From Shimia sediminis (GTDB taxonomy: Bacteria > Pseudomonadota > Alphaproteobacteria > Rhodobacterales > Rhodobacteraceae), in NCBI RefSeq assembly GCF_003990645.1, contig NZ_RYZK01000003.1:124001-188000 (forward strand): a stretch of 64,000 nt of DNA. The letters run 5' to 3'. A program made the translations under genes and the position numbers. Under the pieces are notes generated by a model. The model was not told the origin of the DNA. It was given only the letters and a program-made list of their open reading frames with translations, and made no database searches. Positions 52,137 to 60,666 of the stretch are shown here, one piece after another (position 1 is the stretch's first letter; each line of letters starts with the position of its first letter).

Positions 52137-52508
52137 ATGCTGCGCGGAAGCTGCCTCTGTGGCGATATCCGGTTTCAGGTGTCCGGCACCCCCTTGGGCG
52201 TGTCGATGTGCCATTGCGGTCAGTGCCGCAAGCAATCCGGTGGCGTATGGTCCTCAGCCTTTGTGCCTGAAACCGATCTGACAATTTCCGGCGACGTGTC
52301 CTGGTATGCATCCAGTGACGTTGCCAAACGCGGCTCATGCCCGCGCTGCGGGGCCTTCCTATTCTGGAAAGCCCACGACGAAACCACAATCAGCTTTGCC
52401 CTTGGTGCCATTGATGGCCCCACAGGTCTCAGCCTCGAGAAACACATCTTTGTCGCGGACAAGGGTGATTATTACGACATCGCGGACGGCGTGCCGCAAC
52501 AGGACTGA
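52137..52508 (+). CDS. GFA family protein (glutathione-dependent formaldehyde-activating-like)
   Basis: A 123-residue zinc-binding protein of the GFA/CENP-V fold. The cysteine clusters CLCGDIRF, MCHCGQCRKQSGG and CPRCGAFLF are characteristic. It starts 10 bases after the XRE-cupin gene and ends 13 bases before the dehydrogenase gene. Oxidative demethylation by that enzyme yields formaldehyde equivalents, so a role in formaldehyde handling is attractive, but many GFA-fold proteins do not have the named activity. Confidence 0.85.
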   Translation: MLRGSCLCGDIRFQVSGTPLGVSMCHCGQCRKQSGGVWSSAFVPETDLTISGDVSWYASSDVAKRGSCPRCGAFLFWKAHDETTISFALGAIDGPTGLSLEKHIFVADKGDYYDIADGVPQQD

Positions 52509-52521
52509 GTAGGAGAGTTCA

Positions 52522-54978
52522 ATGTCCGATTTCCCAACCAAAGCAAAGGTTGTCATCATTGGCGGCGGCGTCGTGGGCGCCTCGACCCTGTACCATCTGG
52601 CCAAGAAGGGCTGGACCGACTGTGTTCTTCTGGAAAAGAACGAGCTGACCGCCGGGTCCACCTGGCACGCGGCGGGCAACGTGCCGACGTTCTCGACCTC
52701 TTGGGCGATCATGAACATGCAGCGCTATTCGACCGAGCTTTATGATGGGCTGGCTGAAGAGGTTGACTACCCGATGAACTACCACCAGACCGGATCAATC
52801 CGTCTGGCGCATACCAAGGAACGTATGGAAGAGTTCGAGCGTGCCTGTTCCATGGGCCGCTATCAGGGCATCGAAATGGAGATGTGGACACCGGAGCAGG
52901 CCAAAGAGCGGTATCCCTTCCTGGAAACCCACGACCTGATGGGCGTACTCTGGGATCCGTCGGATGGCGACATTGACCCCGCCCAGCTGACCCAGGCTTT
53001 GGCCAAGGGCGCGCGCGACATGGGTCAGAAGATTCTGCGCTTCTGCCCGGCGACCGGTGTGACCCAGCAAGAGGATGACACATGGATCGTGCACACCGAC
53101 AAAGGTGACATCGCCTGTGACTACGTGGTGAACGCGGCGGGCTATTATGCCCAGCGTGTCGGCGAATGGTTCCTGCCCTATGGCGGGCGCACCGTGCCGA
53201 TGATGGTGATGGAGCACCAGTATCTGCTGACCGAACAGATCCCCGAGATCGAAGCCTGGTCCAAAGAGAATGGCGGCAAGAAACTGCCCCTGATCCGCGA
53301 CGTGGACGTGTCCTATTACCTGCGTCAGGAAAAGCACGGCTATAACCTTGGGCCTTACGAGCCGAACTGCAAAGGCCACTGGCTGTCCTCGACCGATGAC
53401 AAGATGCCCGAGGACTTTTCGTTCCAGCTCTGGCAGGAAGACCTCGACCGGATCGAAGATATCGTGGTCGACGCCATGGCACGTGTGCCGCTGATGGCGG
53501 AATCGGGCGTGTCCAGTGTCATCAACGGGCCGATCCCCTACGCTCCCGATGGCTTGCCGCTGATGGGGCCGATGCCGGGCGTCAAGAATGCGTTCGAGGC
53601 CTGCGTCTTTACCTTTGGCATTGCCCAGGGTGGCGGTGCCGGCAAGGTCATGGCCGAGTGGATCGTCGATGGCGCGACCGAGTGGGACATGTGGGCGGTC
53701 GATCCGCGCCGCTACACCGACTACACCGATCAGGATTACTGCGACCAGAAGGGTATGGAAGTCTACGGCAACGAATACGCCATGCACTTCCCGCACCACG
53801 AATGGCCCGCGGCCCGCGACAAGAAACTGTCGCCGGTGCATGCCAAGGTCAAGGACCTGGGCGGCCAGATGGGCGCCTACAACGGCTGGGAACGTGCCAA
53901 CTGGTATGCGCAGGCTGGCGATGACACCTCGGAAGAGGCAACCCATACATGGGGCCGCTCGGGTCCGTGGCAGCAGCGCATCAAGGAAGAATGCGAGGCC
54001 GTGCGTGACGGTGTTGGTGTGCTGGACCTGCCGGGGTTCTCGCGCTTTCTGGTCAAAGGTGACGGGGCCGCAGAGACCCTGCGGGGTCTGGTCACCGGTG
54101 GCCTGCCCAAGATCGGCCGCATCAACCTGGTCTACATTGCCGACAACCGTGGCCGTATCCTGACCGAAATGTCCTGTATGCGTCTGGGTGAGGATGACTT
54201 TGTCATGATCACCGCCGCGACCGCGCAATGGCATGACCGCGATATCCTCGTGAACGCGATGCCCGCGACCGTGACGGTCGAAGATGTCACCACGACCCGC
54301 GACACGCTGATCGTGACCGGGCCCAAGTCGCGTGAGCTGCTGGCGAGCCTCAGCGACGATGCTGATCTCAGCACCGGCTGGCTGACCCATCAGGCGGCAA
54401 CCGTCGCGGGCAGACCGGCGCATCTGGTGCGCGTGTCCTTTGCTGGCGAACTGGGCTGGGAAGTCCACGCATTGAACGCGGACATGCCTGCGATCTTTGA
54501 CGCAATCCTCGCAGGGGGCGCCAAGCCGTTCGGCATGTATGCGCTGAACTCCTTGCGCCTGGAAAAAGGCTACCGTGCCTGGAAGGGCGACCTGTCGACC
54601 GACTATTCGCTGCTCGAAGGGGGCTTGGGTCGCTTTGTCAAGCTCGACAAGCCTCAGGACTTCCCCGGCAAGGCCGCGATCCAGAACGAGATGCAGCAAG
54701 GCGTGAAGAAGACCTTCGTGACCATGGTGCTGGATGCAGGCGACGCGGATGCGCCCTATATGTCCTGCGTCTGGAAAGACGGTGAGATCATTGGCGAAAC
54801 GACGTCGGGTGGCTGGGGCTACCGTGTCAACGCCTCGATCGCGTTGGGCATGGTGAAACCGGAGCATGCCGCACCGGGCACCGAGCTCGAGGTTGAAATC
54901 TACGGCGAGAAAGTGCGCGCCGTGGTGCAGGAAGATCAGCCGCTCTGGGACCCCGCCAACGAGCGCCTGCGCGCCTGA
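52522..54978 (+). CDS. FAD-dependent dimethylglycine/sarcosine dehydrogenase-like protein with GcvT domain
   Basis: An 818-residue enzyme with an N-terminal FAD oxidoreductase domain (about 1-400, VVIIGGGVVGASTLYHLAKKG) and C-terminal GcvT-type folate-binding domains (about 450-815). The histidine in GSTWHAAG (H49) is where the FAD is covalently bound in relatives. It oxidatively demethylates dimethylglycine or sarcosine and delivers the methyl to tetrahydrofolate. It follows the XRE-cupin and GFA genes in one operon and precedes, after a REP element, a homocysteine methyltransferase gene. Confidence 0.88.
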   Translation: MSDFPTKAKVVIIGGGVVGASTLYHLAKKGWTDCVLLEKNELTAGSTWHAAGNVPTFSTSWAIMNMQRYSTELYDGLAEEVDYPMNYHQTGSIRLAHTKERMEEFERACSMGRYQGIEMEMWTPEQAKERYPFLETHDLMGVLWDPSDGDIDPAQLTQALAKGARDMGQKILRFCPATGVTQQEDDTWIVHTDKGDIACDYVVNAAGYYAQRVGEWFLPYGGRTVPMMVMEHQYLLTEQIPEIEAWSKENGGKKLPLIRDVDVSYYLRQEKHGYNLGPYEPNCKGHWLSSTDDKMPEDFSFQLWQEDLDRIEDIVVDAMARVPLMAESGVSSVINGPIPYAPDGLPLMGPMPGVKNAFEACVFTFGIAQGGGAGKVMAEWIVDGATEWDMWAVDPRRYTDYTDQDYCDQKGMEVYGNEYAMHFPHHEWPAARDKKLSPVHAKVKDLGGQMGAYNGWERANWYAQAGDDTSEEATHTWGRSGPWQQRIKEECEAVRDGVGVLDLPGFSRFLVKGDGAAETLRGLVTGGLPKIGRINLVYIADNRGRILTEMSCMRLGEDDFVMITAATAQWHDRDILVNAMPATVTVEDVTTTRDTLIVTGPKSRELLASLSDDADLSTGWLTHQAATVAGRPAHLVRVSFAGELGWEVHALNADMPAIFDAILAGGAKPFGMYALNSLRLEKGYRAWKGDLSTDYSLLEGGLGRFVKLDKPQDFPGKAAIQNEMQQGVKKTFVTMVLDAGDADAPYMSCVWKDGEIIGETTSGGWGYRVNASIALGMVKPEHAAPGTELEVEIYGEKVRAVVQEDQPLWDPANERLRA

Positions 54979-54993
54979 TGTGAAACCAACCCC

Positions 54994-55021
54994 GTAGGTC
55001 GGACAATCTTGTCCGACCTAC
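54994..55021 (+). repeat. REP palindrome, copy c
   Basis: GTAGGTCGGAC-AATCTT-GTCCGACCTAC, 15 bases after the dehydrogenase stop and followed by CTTT. It is the exact reverse complement of copy a at 21741, so the two are the same element in opposite orientation. Confidence 0.9.
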
Positions 55022-55045
55022 CTTTGCCCAACGCGAGAAACCGCC

Positions 55046-55945
55046 ATGACGGACATCACGCTACTCGACGGCTCAATCGGCCAGGAACTGGTGAAGCGCT
55101 CGGGCGACCGGGCCACGCCGCTCTGGTCGACCTCGGTCATGATTGACCACCCCGATCTGGTGGGGCAGGTGCATGACGCCTATTTTGCTGCCGGAGCAAC
55201 CGTTGCCACGACCAACACCTATGCGGTGCTGCGGGATCGTCTGGCCCGCCTGTCGACCCTCGCCGACAAGGTCGAAGCGCTGACAGACACCGCCGTCACC
55301 ATGGCCACCCGGTCCCGTGACGCGCATGGATCGGGCCGTGTGGCCGGATCGCTTGGCCCGCTGATGGCCAGCTATCGCCCCGACATCTGCCCGCCCGCCG
55401 GTGAAGCCGCAGAGATGTATGCCGAGCCCGTGCGCCTGTTGTCGCCCCATGTCGATATTCTGCTGATCGAAACCATGTCCTCGGTCGATCAGGCCAAAGG
55501 CGCGCTGCGGGCGGCGGTGAAATCCGGCAAGCCTGTGTGGCTCTCGGTGTCGGTGGACGACGACGACGGCACCAAATTGCGCTCGGGCGAGCCTGTCGGG
55601 GATCTCGCCGGCATTGTTGCACAATACGCCCCTGACGCGGTTCTGGTGAATTGTTCGCGCCCCGAGGCCGTGGCCGCGGCGCTGGACATCATCAAGGGCT
55701 TTGGAAAGCCCTTTGGCGCCTATGCCAACGGCTTCACCCGGATTTCCGAGGGCTTTCTGAAAGATGCGCCCACCGTTGACGCGCTGGAACAGCGCAGCGA
55801 TCTCGATCCCGCCGCCTATGCCGACTTTGCCATGGGATGGGTCGATATGGGGGCGACGATCGTGGGCGGCTGTTGCGAGGTCGGCCCGGATCACATTCAG
55901 GAACTCGCGCGCCGCCTGCAGGCGGCCGGACATCAGGTGGTTTGA
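55046..55945 (+). CDS. Homocysteine S-methyltransferase family protein (betaine-type)
   Basis: A 299-residue zinc methyltransferase of the BHMT family. The zinc cysteines are C203 in VLVNCSRPEA and C276-C277 in IVGGCCEVG, the standard spacing of the fold. It would transfer a methyl from a betaine-like donor to homocysteine, giving methionine and dimethylglycine, the substrate of the adjacent dehydrogenase. It begins 24 bases after the REP element and ends 3 bases before the GbdR-like regulator gene. The exact donor is not proven. Confidence 0.87.
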   Translation: MTDITLLDGSIGQELVKRSGDRATPLWSTSVMIDHPDLVGQVHDAYFAAGATVATTNTYAVLRDRLARLSTLADKVEALTDTAVTMATRSRDAHGSGRVAGSLGPLMASYRPDICPPAGEAAEMYAEPVRLLSPHVDILLIETMSSVDQAKGALRAAVKSGKPVWLSVSVDDDDGTKLRSGEPVGDLAGIVAQYAPDAVLVNCSRPEAVAAALDIIKGFGKPFGAYANGFTRISEGFLKDAPTVDALEQRSDLDPAAYADFAMGWVDMGATIVGGCCEVGPDHIQELARRLQAAGHQVV

Positions 55946-55948
55946 CCC

Positions 55949-56935
55949 ATGACCCTCGAAGCGCGTCACATCCAGTTTGAAAACGCCACAACGCTTTGTC
56001 ACTTTGACATCCTCGTGGCGGATGACTTTGTCCTGACCGAACTGGCCGGCGTGGTGGACGTGCTGATGATCGCCAACCGGGTCAGCGTGCGCCCGATCTT
56101 TGAATGGACCTATCGGTCTCTGGCGGGGGGGTACATGCGCTCTCGCACCGGCGCGCTGGTCGAAACCAAACCCCTGCCTGAGCGCCCCGAGGCAGATTAC
56201 CTCTTTGTGCTGGGCAACTCCAATCCGGACAATCCCGCTCTGTCTGTCGGCAACCGCCTGCGCCGCTACATTCATCGTGACGCGCAGGTGTTTCTCTTGG
56301 CCGAAGCCGCCAGCCGCTACATCGCCGAGTTTGGTGACAAACACGCCTCTGTCACAACCCACTGGGAAAACAGCGCCCTGCAGCGGGAACGCCACATCTC
56401 GTTTCAGGCCGGCACCGCGCTGGCCGTGCAGGATGGCAGCGTTGTCACCTGCGCCGGGATGGAGGCCACCGTCGACATCACGCTTGCGCTGATTGGCAAA
56501 CATGTCTCGGCCGCGATCCGCAACACCGTGGCCGACATTATGTTGCACGAACGCATCCGCGATTTCTCGACCCAACAACCCTTTAGCGGCACCCGTGGCA
56601 CCCGAACCGGAGACGGTGAGCTGGACGAATGCATCGACCTGATGAGCGCCAACATCGAGGACCCATTGCCGATCAACGAAATTGTCGGGCTGCTGGGCAT
56701 CTCCAACCGTTCGCTTGAGCGCAAGTTCCGCACCTATCTGGATACCACGCCCAACACCTATTACCGCGAACTGCGGCTGGCCAAGGCCAATAACCTGTTG
56801 ATGAACACCACGCTCAGCGTGCGTGAAATCGGCTTGGCCTGTGGCTTTGGCAGCGGCTTTTCCGGCCTTTACAAGACCTTCTTCGGGATCACACCGCTGG
56901 TGATGCGCAAGCAGCGGCGCATGTCGCGGGCCTGA
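55949..56935 (+). CDS. GlxA family transcriptional regulator (GbdR-like)
   Basis: A 328-residue regulator with an N-terminal DJ-1/PfpI-like domain (about 15-195) and a C-terminal AraC helix-turn-helix (about 225-325, PLPINEIVGLLGISNRSLERKFRTYLDTTPNTYYRELRLAKANNLL). The DJ-1 part lacks the usual nucleophile cysteine and is a sensor, as in GbdR, which responds to glycine betaine and dimethylglycine. The adjacent homocysteine methyltransferase and dehydrogenase support this role. Confidence 0.88.
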   Translation: MTLEARHIQFENATTLCHFDILVADDFVLTELAGVVDVLMIANRVSVRPIFEWTYRSLAGGYMRSRTGALVETKPLPERPEADYLFVLGNSNPDNPALSVGNRLRRYIHRDAQVFLLAEAASRYIAEFGDKHASVTTHWENSALQRERHISFQAGTALAVQDGSVVTCAGMEATVDITLALIGKHVSAAIRNTVADIMLHERIRDFSTQQPFSGTRGTRTGDGELDECIDLMSANIEDPLPINEIVGLLGISNRSLERKFRTYLDTTPNTYYRELRLAKANNLLMNTTLSVREIGLACGFGSGFSGLYKTFFGITPLVMRKQRRMSRA

Positions 56936-57213
56936 TCGTTGTGGGGCACCGCGCGCCCTTGAGCGTCCCGTGTGCGAAATGCAACAACCCAAAACGGTTG
57001 CGGATTGCAGCGGCTTGATGTTCCTGCGCGCGGCACCTAATTGAGACCTACGCTTGAGGCACGTCGCCTCGCGCAATGGAGATTTTATGAAAGAGACCCG
57101 GGCCTGACGCCCGTTCCTGGCAAACGAAAATACAGGAACACCAGCAATTAAGGGACGCTCACGCGAGAGGCTGAGCGGCCTTCGTTGTAGTTTCGTAAAA
57201 TCGAGACACTCCA
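56936..57213. other. Long structured leader region of the topAI gene
   Basis: The 278 bases between the GbdR-like gene and the YjhX gene contain no ordinary gene. They hold a short open frame with a ribosome-binding site (57087-57107) and several hairpins after it: CGGGC-CTGAC-GCCCG (57099-57113), TTCCTG...CAGGAA (57114-57138) and GCTCA...TGAGC further on. This is the layout of a leader controlled by translation. Confidence 0.5.
57087..57107 (+). CDS. Candidate leader peptide MKETRA upstream of topAI
   Basis: ATG AAA GAG ACC CGG GCC TGA encodes MKETRA and is preceded by GGAG with 5-base spacing, the best ribosome-binding site in the region. Its stop codon overlaps a GC hairpin. An overlapping ATG at 57077 gives only MEIL and has no site of its own. 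A leader peptide has been reported for the Escherichia coli topAI gene, so control of the toxin by ribosome stalling is a reasonable hypothesis here. Confidence 0.5.
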   Translation: MKETRA

Positions 57214-57471
57214 ATGAACATCTCAAAGCACGAGCAACGTGTTTTGCATGAGCTCGCCCTTGGCGGGTCCATTCACTATGAACGCCTGGAAAACGGCAAA
57301 ATTCACGACGTCACCTGCTACACGCGCAATGGTCACGTGCTGGAGGACTGCACGCTGGCCGTGTTCACCCGTCTTCTGAAGCGGCGCTTTATCCAATCGA
57401 AAAACGGACGTCCCTATCGTGCTTCGGCCCTGGGGGTCAAATCGGTGCGCGCGCAAATGAACCAGAGGTAG
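57214..57471 (+). CDS. topAI: YjhX family toxin (TopAI, topoisomerase I inhibitor)
   Basis: An 85-residue protein, the same length as Escherichia coli YjhX/TopAI. The sequence follows the family closely: MNISKHEQRVLHELALGGSIHY at the N-terminus, DVTCYTRNGHVLEDCTLAVFTRLL in the centre and KNGRPYRASALGVKSVRAQ at the end. In Escherichia coli this protein inhibits DNA topoisomerase I. The gene starts after a structured leader and is followed 8 bases later by a GNAT gene, in the order and spacing of the yjhX-yjhQ toxin-antitoxin operon. Confidence 0.9.
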   Translation: MNISKHEQRVLHELALGGSIHYERLENGKIHDVTCYTRNGHVLEDCTLAVFTRLLKRRFIQSKNGRPYRASALGVKSVRAQMNQR

Positions 57472-57479
57472 ATCACGCC

Positions 57480-58001
57480 ATGAAACACTCAGATATCCAA
57501 GCCATCACAAGCATTCATTGCAGGGCCTTTGGCCCGAAGGAAGGAGCAGAGATCGCGCAGCTTGCGGTGCGCTTTCTGGCTTTGCCCAACACGCTCTCGG
57601 TCAGTGTAACGCGTGGCTCGGTGCTTGCGGGCAATGTCCTGTTCACCCCCTTCGTGTTTGTCGAACATCCGAAAGTGAGGTGCTATCTGCTCGCGCCGAA
57701 TGGCGTCTTGCCCGAGTTTCAGGGGCATGGTGTCGGCAGAGAGCTGATGGAACAGGGCATTGCTGCCGTGCAAGCCACGGGGGCGGCGGCGGTTTTTGTG
57801 CTGGGTGTGCCGGGGTTCTATCCCAGGTATGGGTTCACGCCGACCGACAAGCAGACGCCCTTTCCACAGCTTTTGACCACGCCAGAGGCCTGGATGGTGC
57901 GAGAGCTGCACCCGGGTGCCGTGCAGGCGTTGGGCGGTGCCACAAGAGCCGTGACGCCCTTTATGGTGCCCGAGCTTTGGGACACTTCGGGCCGCGGGTA
58001 G
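57480..58001 (+). CDS. yjhQ: GNAT family N-acetyltransferase, YjhQ-like antitoxin
   Basis: A 173-residue acetyltransferase-fold protein. The acetyl-CoA loop is VLPEFQGHGVGRELMEQG, followed by FVLGVPGFYPRYGFTP, which is shared by the YjhQ/putative acetyltransferase group. It starts 8 bases after topAI, as in Escherichia coli, where YjhQ counteracts TopAI. An enzymatic role is not established; acetylation of the toxin is a possible mechanism. Confidence 0.85.
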   Translation: MKHSDIQAITSIHCRAFGPKEGAEIAQLAVRFLALPNTLSVSVTRGSVLAGNVLFTPFVFVEHPKVRCYLLAPNGVLPEFQGHGVGRELMEQGIAAVQATGAAAVFVLGVPGFYPRYGFTPTDKQTPFPQLLTTPEAWMVRELHPGAVQALGGATRAVTPFMVPELWDTSGRG

Positions 58002-58094
58002 GTCCGGGCAGAGGGGCTATCAAGTGTCACGACGATCCCTTTTGTGCGGTGGAACAGCCGGGGGAATTTGTCGGAAATGGCACATTTTTTGTCG

Positions 58095-58115
58095 GGTGAC
58101 TGTGGCAGTGTCACC
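58095..58115. promoter_or_regulatory. Inverted repeat upstream of the second dehydrogenase gene
   Basis: GGTGAC-N9-GTCACC (58095-58115), 24 bases before the ATG. It is the only clear dyad in the 137-base gap after yjhQ and lies where a regulator such as the nearby GbdR-like protein could bind. Confidence 0.5.
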
Positions 58116-58138
58116 GCGACTCAAGATCCTAGGAGAGC

Positions 58139-60592
58139 ATGATGGCTGATCTTCCCAACAAGGCCCGTGTGGTCATTATCGGCGGTGGTGTCGTGGGCTG
58201 TTCGGTGGCCTATCACCTGACCAAACTCGGCTGGGAGGACGTTGTCCTTCTGGAACGCAAACAGCTGACCTCGGGCACCACGTGGCACGCGGCGGGCCTG
58301 ATCGCGCAGCTTCGGGCGACCGCCAACATGACCAAACTGGCAAAATACAGCCAGGAGCTTTACGGCAACCTCGAAGCGGAAACCGGCGTCGCGACCGGGT
58401 TCAAGCGGGTCGGCTCGATCACCGTGGCCCTGACCGAAGAGCGCAAGGAAGAGATCTATCGTCAGGCCGCCATGGCGCGCGCCTTTGGCGTCGAGGTCGA
58501 AGAGATTTCCAACGAACGCGTGCAGGAAATGTACCCCCACCTGAACCTCGAAGGCGTTGTGGGCGCAGTGTACCTGCCGCTTGACGGGCAGGGTGATCCG
58601 GCCAACATCGCACTGGCGCTGGCCAAGGGCGCGCGCCAACGCGGTGGCATCGTCAAGGAACGCATCAAGGTCACCGAGATCGTGAAACAGGGCCGCAAGG
58701 TCACTGGTGTCGACTGGGTTGCCGATGATGGCTCGGCCTCGGGTCATATCGAATGCGACATGGTGGTGAACTGTGCGGGCATGTGGGGCCACGAGGTGGG
58801 CCGCATGGCCGGCGTGAACGTGCCGCTGCACGCTTGCGAACACTTCTACATCGTCTCCGAACCGATCGAAGGCTTGAAGCCACTGCCGGTGCTGCGGGTG
58901 CCGGATGAATGCGCCTATTACAAGGAAGACGCAGGAAAAATGATGCTCGGCGCGTTCGAACCCGAGTCCAAGCCCTGGGCGATGGAGGGTATTCCGGACG
59001 ATTTCGAATTCGACCAGCTGCCCGAGGATTTCGATCACTTTGAACCGATCCTTGAATGGGCTGTGAACCGCATGCCGATGCTGGCCGAGGCGGGGATTCA
59101 CACCTTCTTTAACGGGCCTGAGTCGTTCACGCCGGATGACGCCTATCACCTCGGCCTCGCGCCCGAGATGGACAACGTCTGGGTCGCCGCGGGCTTCAAC
59201 TCGATTGGTATCCAGTCCGCAGGTGGCGCAGGCATGGCGCTGGCTGAGTGGATGGACAGCGGCGAAAAGCCCTTTGACCTCGGGGACGTGGACATCAGCC
59301 GGATGCAGCCGTTCCAGGGCAACAAGCAATACCTGTTCGAGCGCTCCAAGGAAACGCTGGGCCTCTTGTATGCCGATCACTACCCCTATCGCCAAAAGGC
59401 CACCGCGCGTGGCGTGCGCCGCACACCGTTCCACCACCAGCTGCTGGAGCAGGGTGCCGTGATGGGTGAGATCGCCGGATGGGAGCGGGCCAACTGGTTT
59501 GCCAATCCGGGTCAGGAACGTGAATACCACTACACCTGGAAACGCCAGAACTGGTTTGAGAATGCCGCCGCAGAACACCGGGCCGTGCGCGAAAATGTCG
59601 GCATGTACGACATGTCGTCCTTTGGCAAAATCCGTGTCGAGGGGCCGGACGCCGAGGCCTATCTGAACTACATCGGGGGTGGCGACTATTCGGTGCCGAA
59701 TGGCAAGATCGTCTATACCCAGTTCCTCAACAATCGCGGCGGGATCGAGGCGGACGTGACCGTCACCCGTCTGACCGAGACCTCGTATCTGGTCGTGACC
59801 CCGGCGGCGACACGTCTGGCGGATCAAACCTGGATGGAACGTCACAAGGGCGACTTCCGCGTGGTCATCACCGATGTCACCCCGGGCGAAGGTGTTCTGG
59901 CCGTGATGGGGCCAAATTCGCGCAAACTGCTCGAATCTGTGTCTCCGGCGGACTTCTCCAACGCCACCAACCCCTTTGGCACCGCGCAAGAGATCGAGCT
60001 GGGCATGGGGCTCGCCCGCGCCCACCGCGTGACCTATGTGGGCGAGCTGGGCTGGGAGATCTACGTTTCCTCCGACATGGCTGGCCATGCGTTCGAAGTG
60101 CTGCACGAGGCCGGTCAGGACATGGGCCTGAAACTCTGTGGCATGCACATGATGGACTCGTGCCGGATCGAAAAGGGCTTCCGCCACTTCGGCCATGACA
60201 TCACCTGCGAAGACAACGTGATTGACGCGGGCCTCGGCTTTGCGGTGAAGACCTCGAAAGAGGACTTTATCGGCAAGGCGGCGGTGCTGGCGCGCAAGGA
60301 AAGCGGACCTCAGAACCGGATGCTGCAGTTCAAGCTGACTGATTCCGAACCGCTGTTGTTCCACAACGAACCGATCATTCGCGATGGCGAGTATGTTGGG
60401 TACCTGTCCTCGGGCAACTATGGCCACACGCTGGGGGCTGCCATCGGCATGGGCTACGTGCCCTGCGCCGGGGAAAGTGCGGCGGATGTGCTGGGCTCGA
60501 CCTATGAGATCGACGTCATGGGCACCAAGGTGCGCGCCGAGGTCAGCCTCAAGCCGATGTATGACCCCAAGTCGGAACGCGTGAAAGTCTGA
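58139..60592 (+). CDS. FAD-dependent dimethylglycine/sarcosine dehydrogenase-like protein with GcvT domain (second paralog)
   Basis: An 817-residue paralog of the 52.5 kb enzyme with the same two-part organisation: N-terminal FAD domain (VVIIGGGVVGCSVAYHLTKLG) and C-terminal GcvT-type folate domains. The covalent-FAD histidine is in GTTWHAAGL (H50). The two paralogs differ across the substrate pocket region, so they probably act on different methylated amines such as dimethylglycine and sarcosine. Tandem ATGs at 58139 and 58142 follow AGGAGAG. A REP palindrome begins 7 bases after its stop. Confidence 0.88.
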   Translation: MMADLPNKARVVIIGGGVVGCSVAYHLTKLGWEDVVLLERKQLTSGTTWHAAGLIAQLRATANMTKLAKYSQELYGNLEAETGVATGFKRVGSITVALTEERKEEIYRQAAMARAFGVEVEEISNERVQEMYPHLNLEGVVGAVYLPLDGQGDPANIALALAKGARQRGGIVKERIKVTEIVKQGRKVTGVDWVADDGSASGHIECDMVVNCAGMWGHEVGRMAGVNVPLHACEHFYIVSEPIEGLKPLPVLRVPDECAYYKEDAGKMMLGAFEPESKPWAMEGIPDDFEFDQLPEDFDHFEPILEWAVNRMPMLAEAGIHTFFNGPESFTPDDAYHLGLAPEMDNVWVAAGFNSIGIQSAGGAGMALAEWMDSGEKPFDLGDVDISRMQPFQGNKQYLFERSKETLGLLYADHYPYRQKATARGVRRTPFHHQLLEQGAVMGEIAGWERANWFANPGQEREYHYTWKRQNWFENAAAEHRAVRENVGMYDMSSFGKIRVEGPDAEAYLNYIGGGDYSVPNGKIVYTQFLNNRGGIEADVTVTRLTETSYLVVTPAATRLADQTWMERHKGDFRVVITDVTPGEGVLAVMGPNSRKLLESVSPADFSNATNPFGTAQEIELGMGLARAHRVTYVGELGWEIYVSSDMAGHAFEVLHEAGQDMGLKLCGMHMMDSCRIEKGFRHFGHDITCEDNVIDAGLGFAVKTSKEDFIGKAAVLARKESGPQNRMLQFKLTDSEPLLFHNEPIIRDGEYVGYLSSGNYGHTLGAAIGMGYVPCAGESAADVLGSTYEIDVMGTKVRAEVSLKPMYDPKSERVKV

Positions 60593-60599
60593 GGCACGG

Positions 60600-60626
60600 G
60601 TAGGTCGGACAGACTGTCCGACCTAC
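60600..60626 (+). repeat. REP palindrome, copy d
   Basis: GTAGGTCGGAC-AGACT-GTCCGACCTAC, 7 bases after the dehydrogenase stop and 40 bases before the RAYT start. The centre is 5 bases, unlike the 6-base centres of copies a, b and c, but like copy e at the other end of the RAYT gene. Confidence 0.9.
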
Positions 60627-60666
60627 GATTCACCGTACGTTAACCTTGGTGCGCCCACTCTGAGGC

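Noticed and set aside
52795-54867. 690-residue antisense open frame opposite the first dehydrogenase gene
   Set aside because: It is the codon-bias shadow of a GC-rich gene: its composition is rich in His, Arg and Gly with no recognisable domain. The same holds for the long antisense frames at 58121-60427, 40124-42481, 16642-18051, 10440-12149 and 55073-57226.
52522-54978. DMSP demethylase (DmdA) identity for the GcvT-domain proteins
   Set aside because: DmdA is a GcvT-only protein of about 370 residues. Both proteins here are over 800 residues with an N-terminal FAD domain and the WHAAG covalent-FAD motif.
57077-57091. Alternative leader frame MEIL overlapping the MKETRA frame
   Set aside because: It has no ribosome-binding site, as the GGAG sequence lies inside it, so the downstream ATG is the better start.
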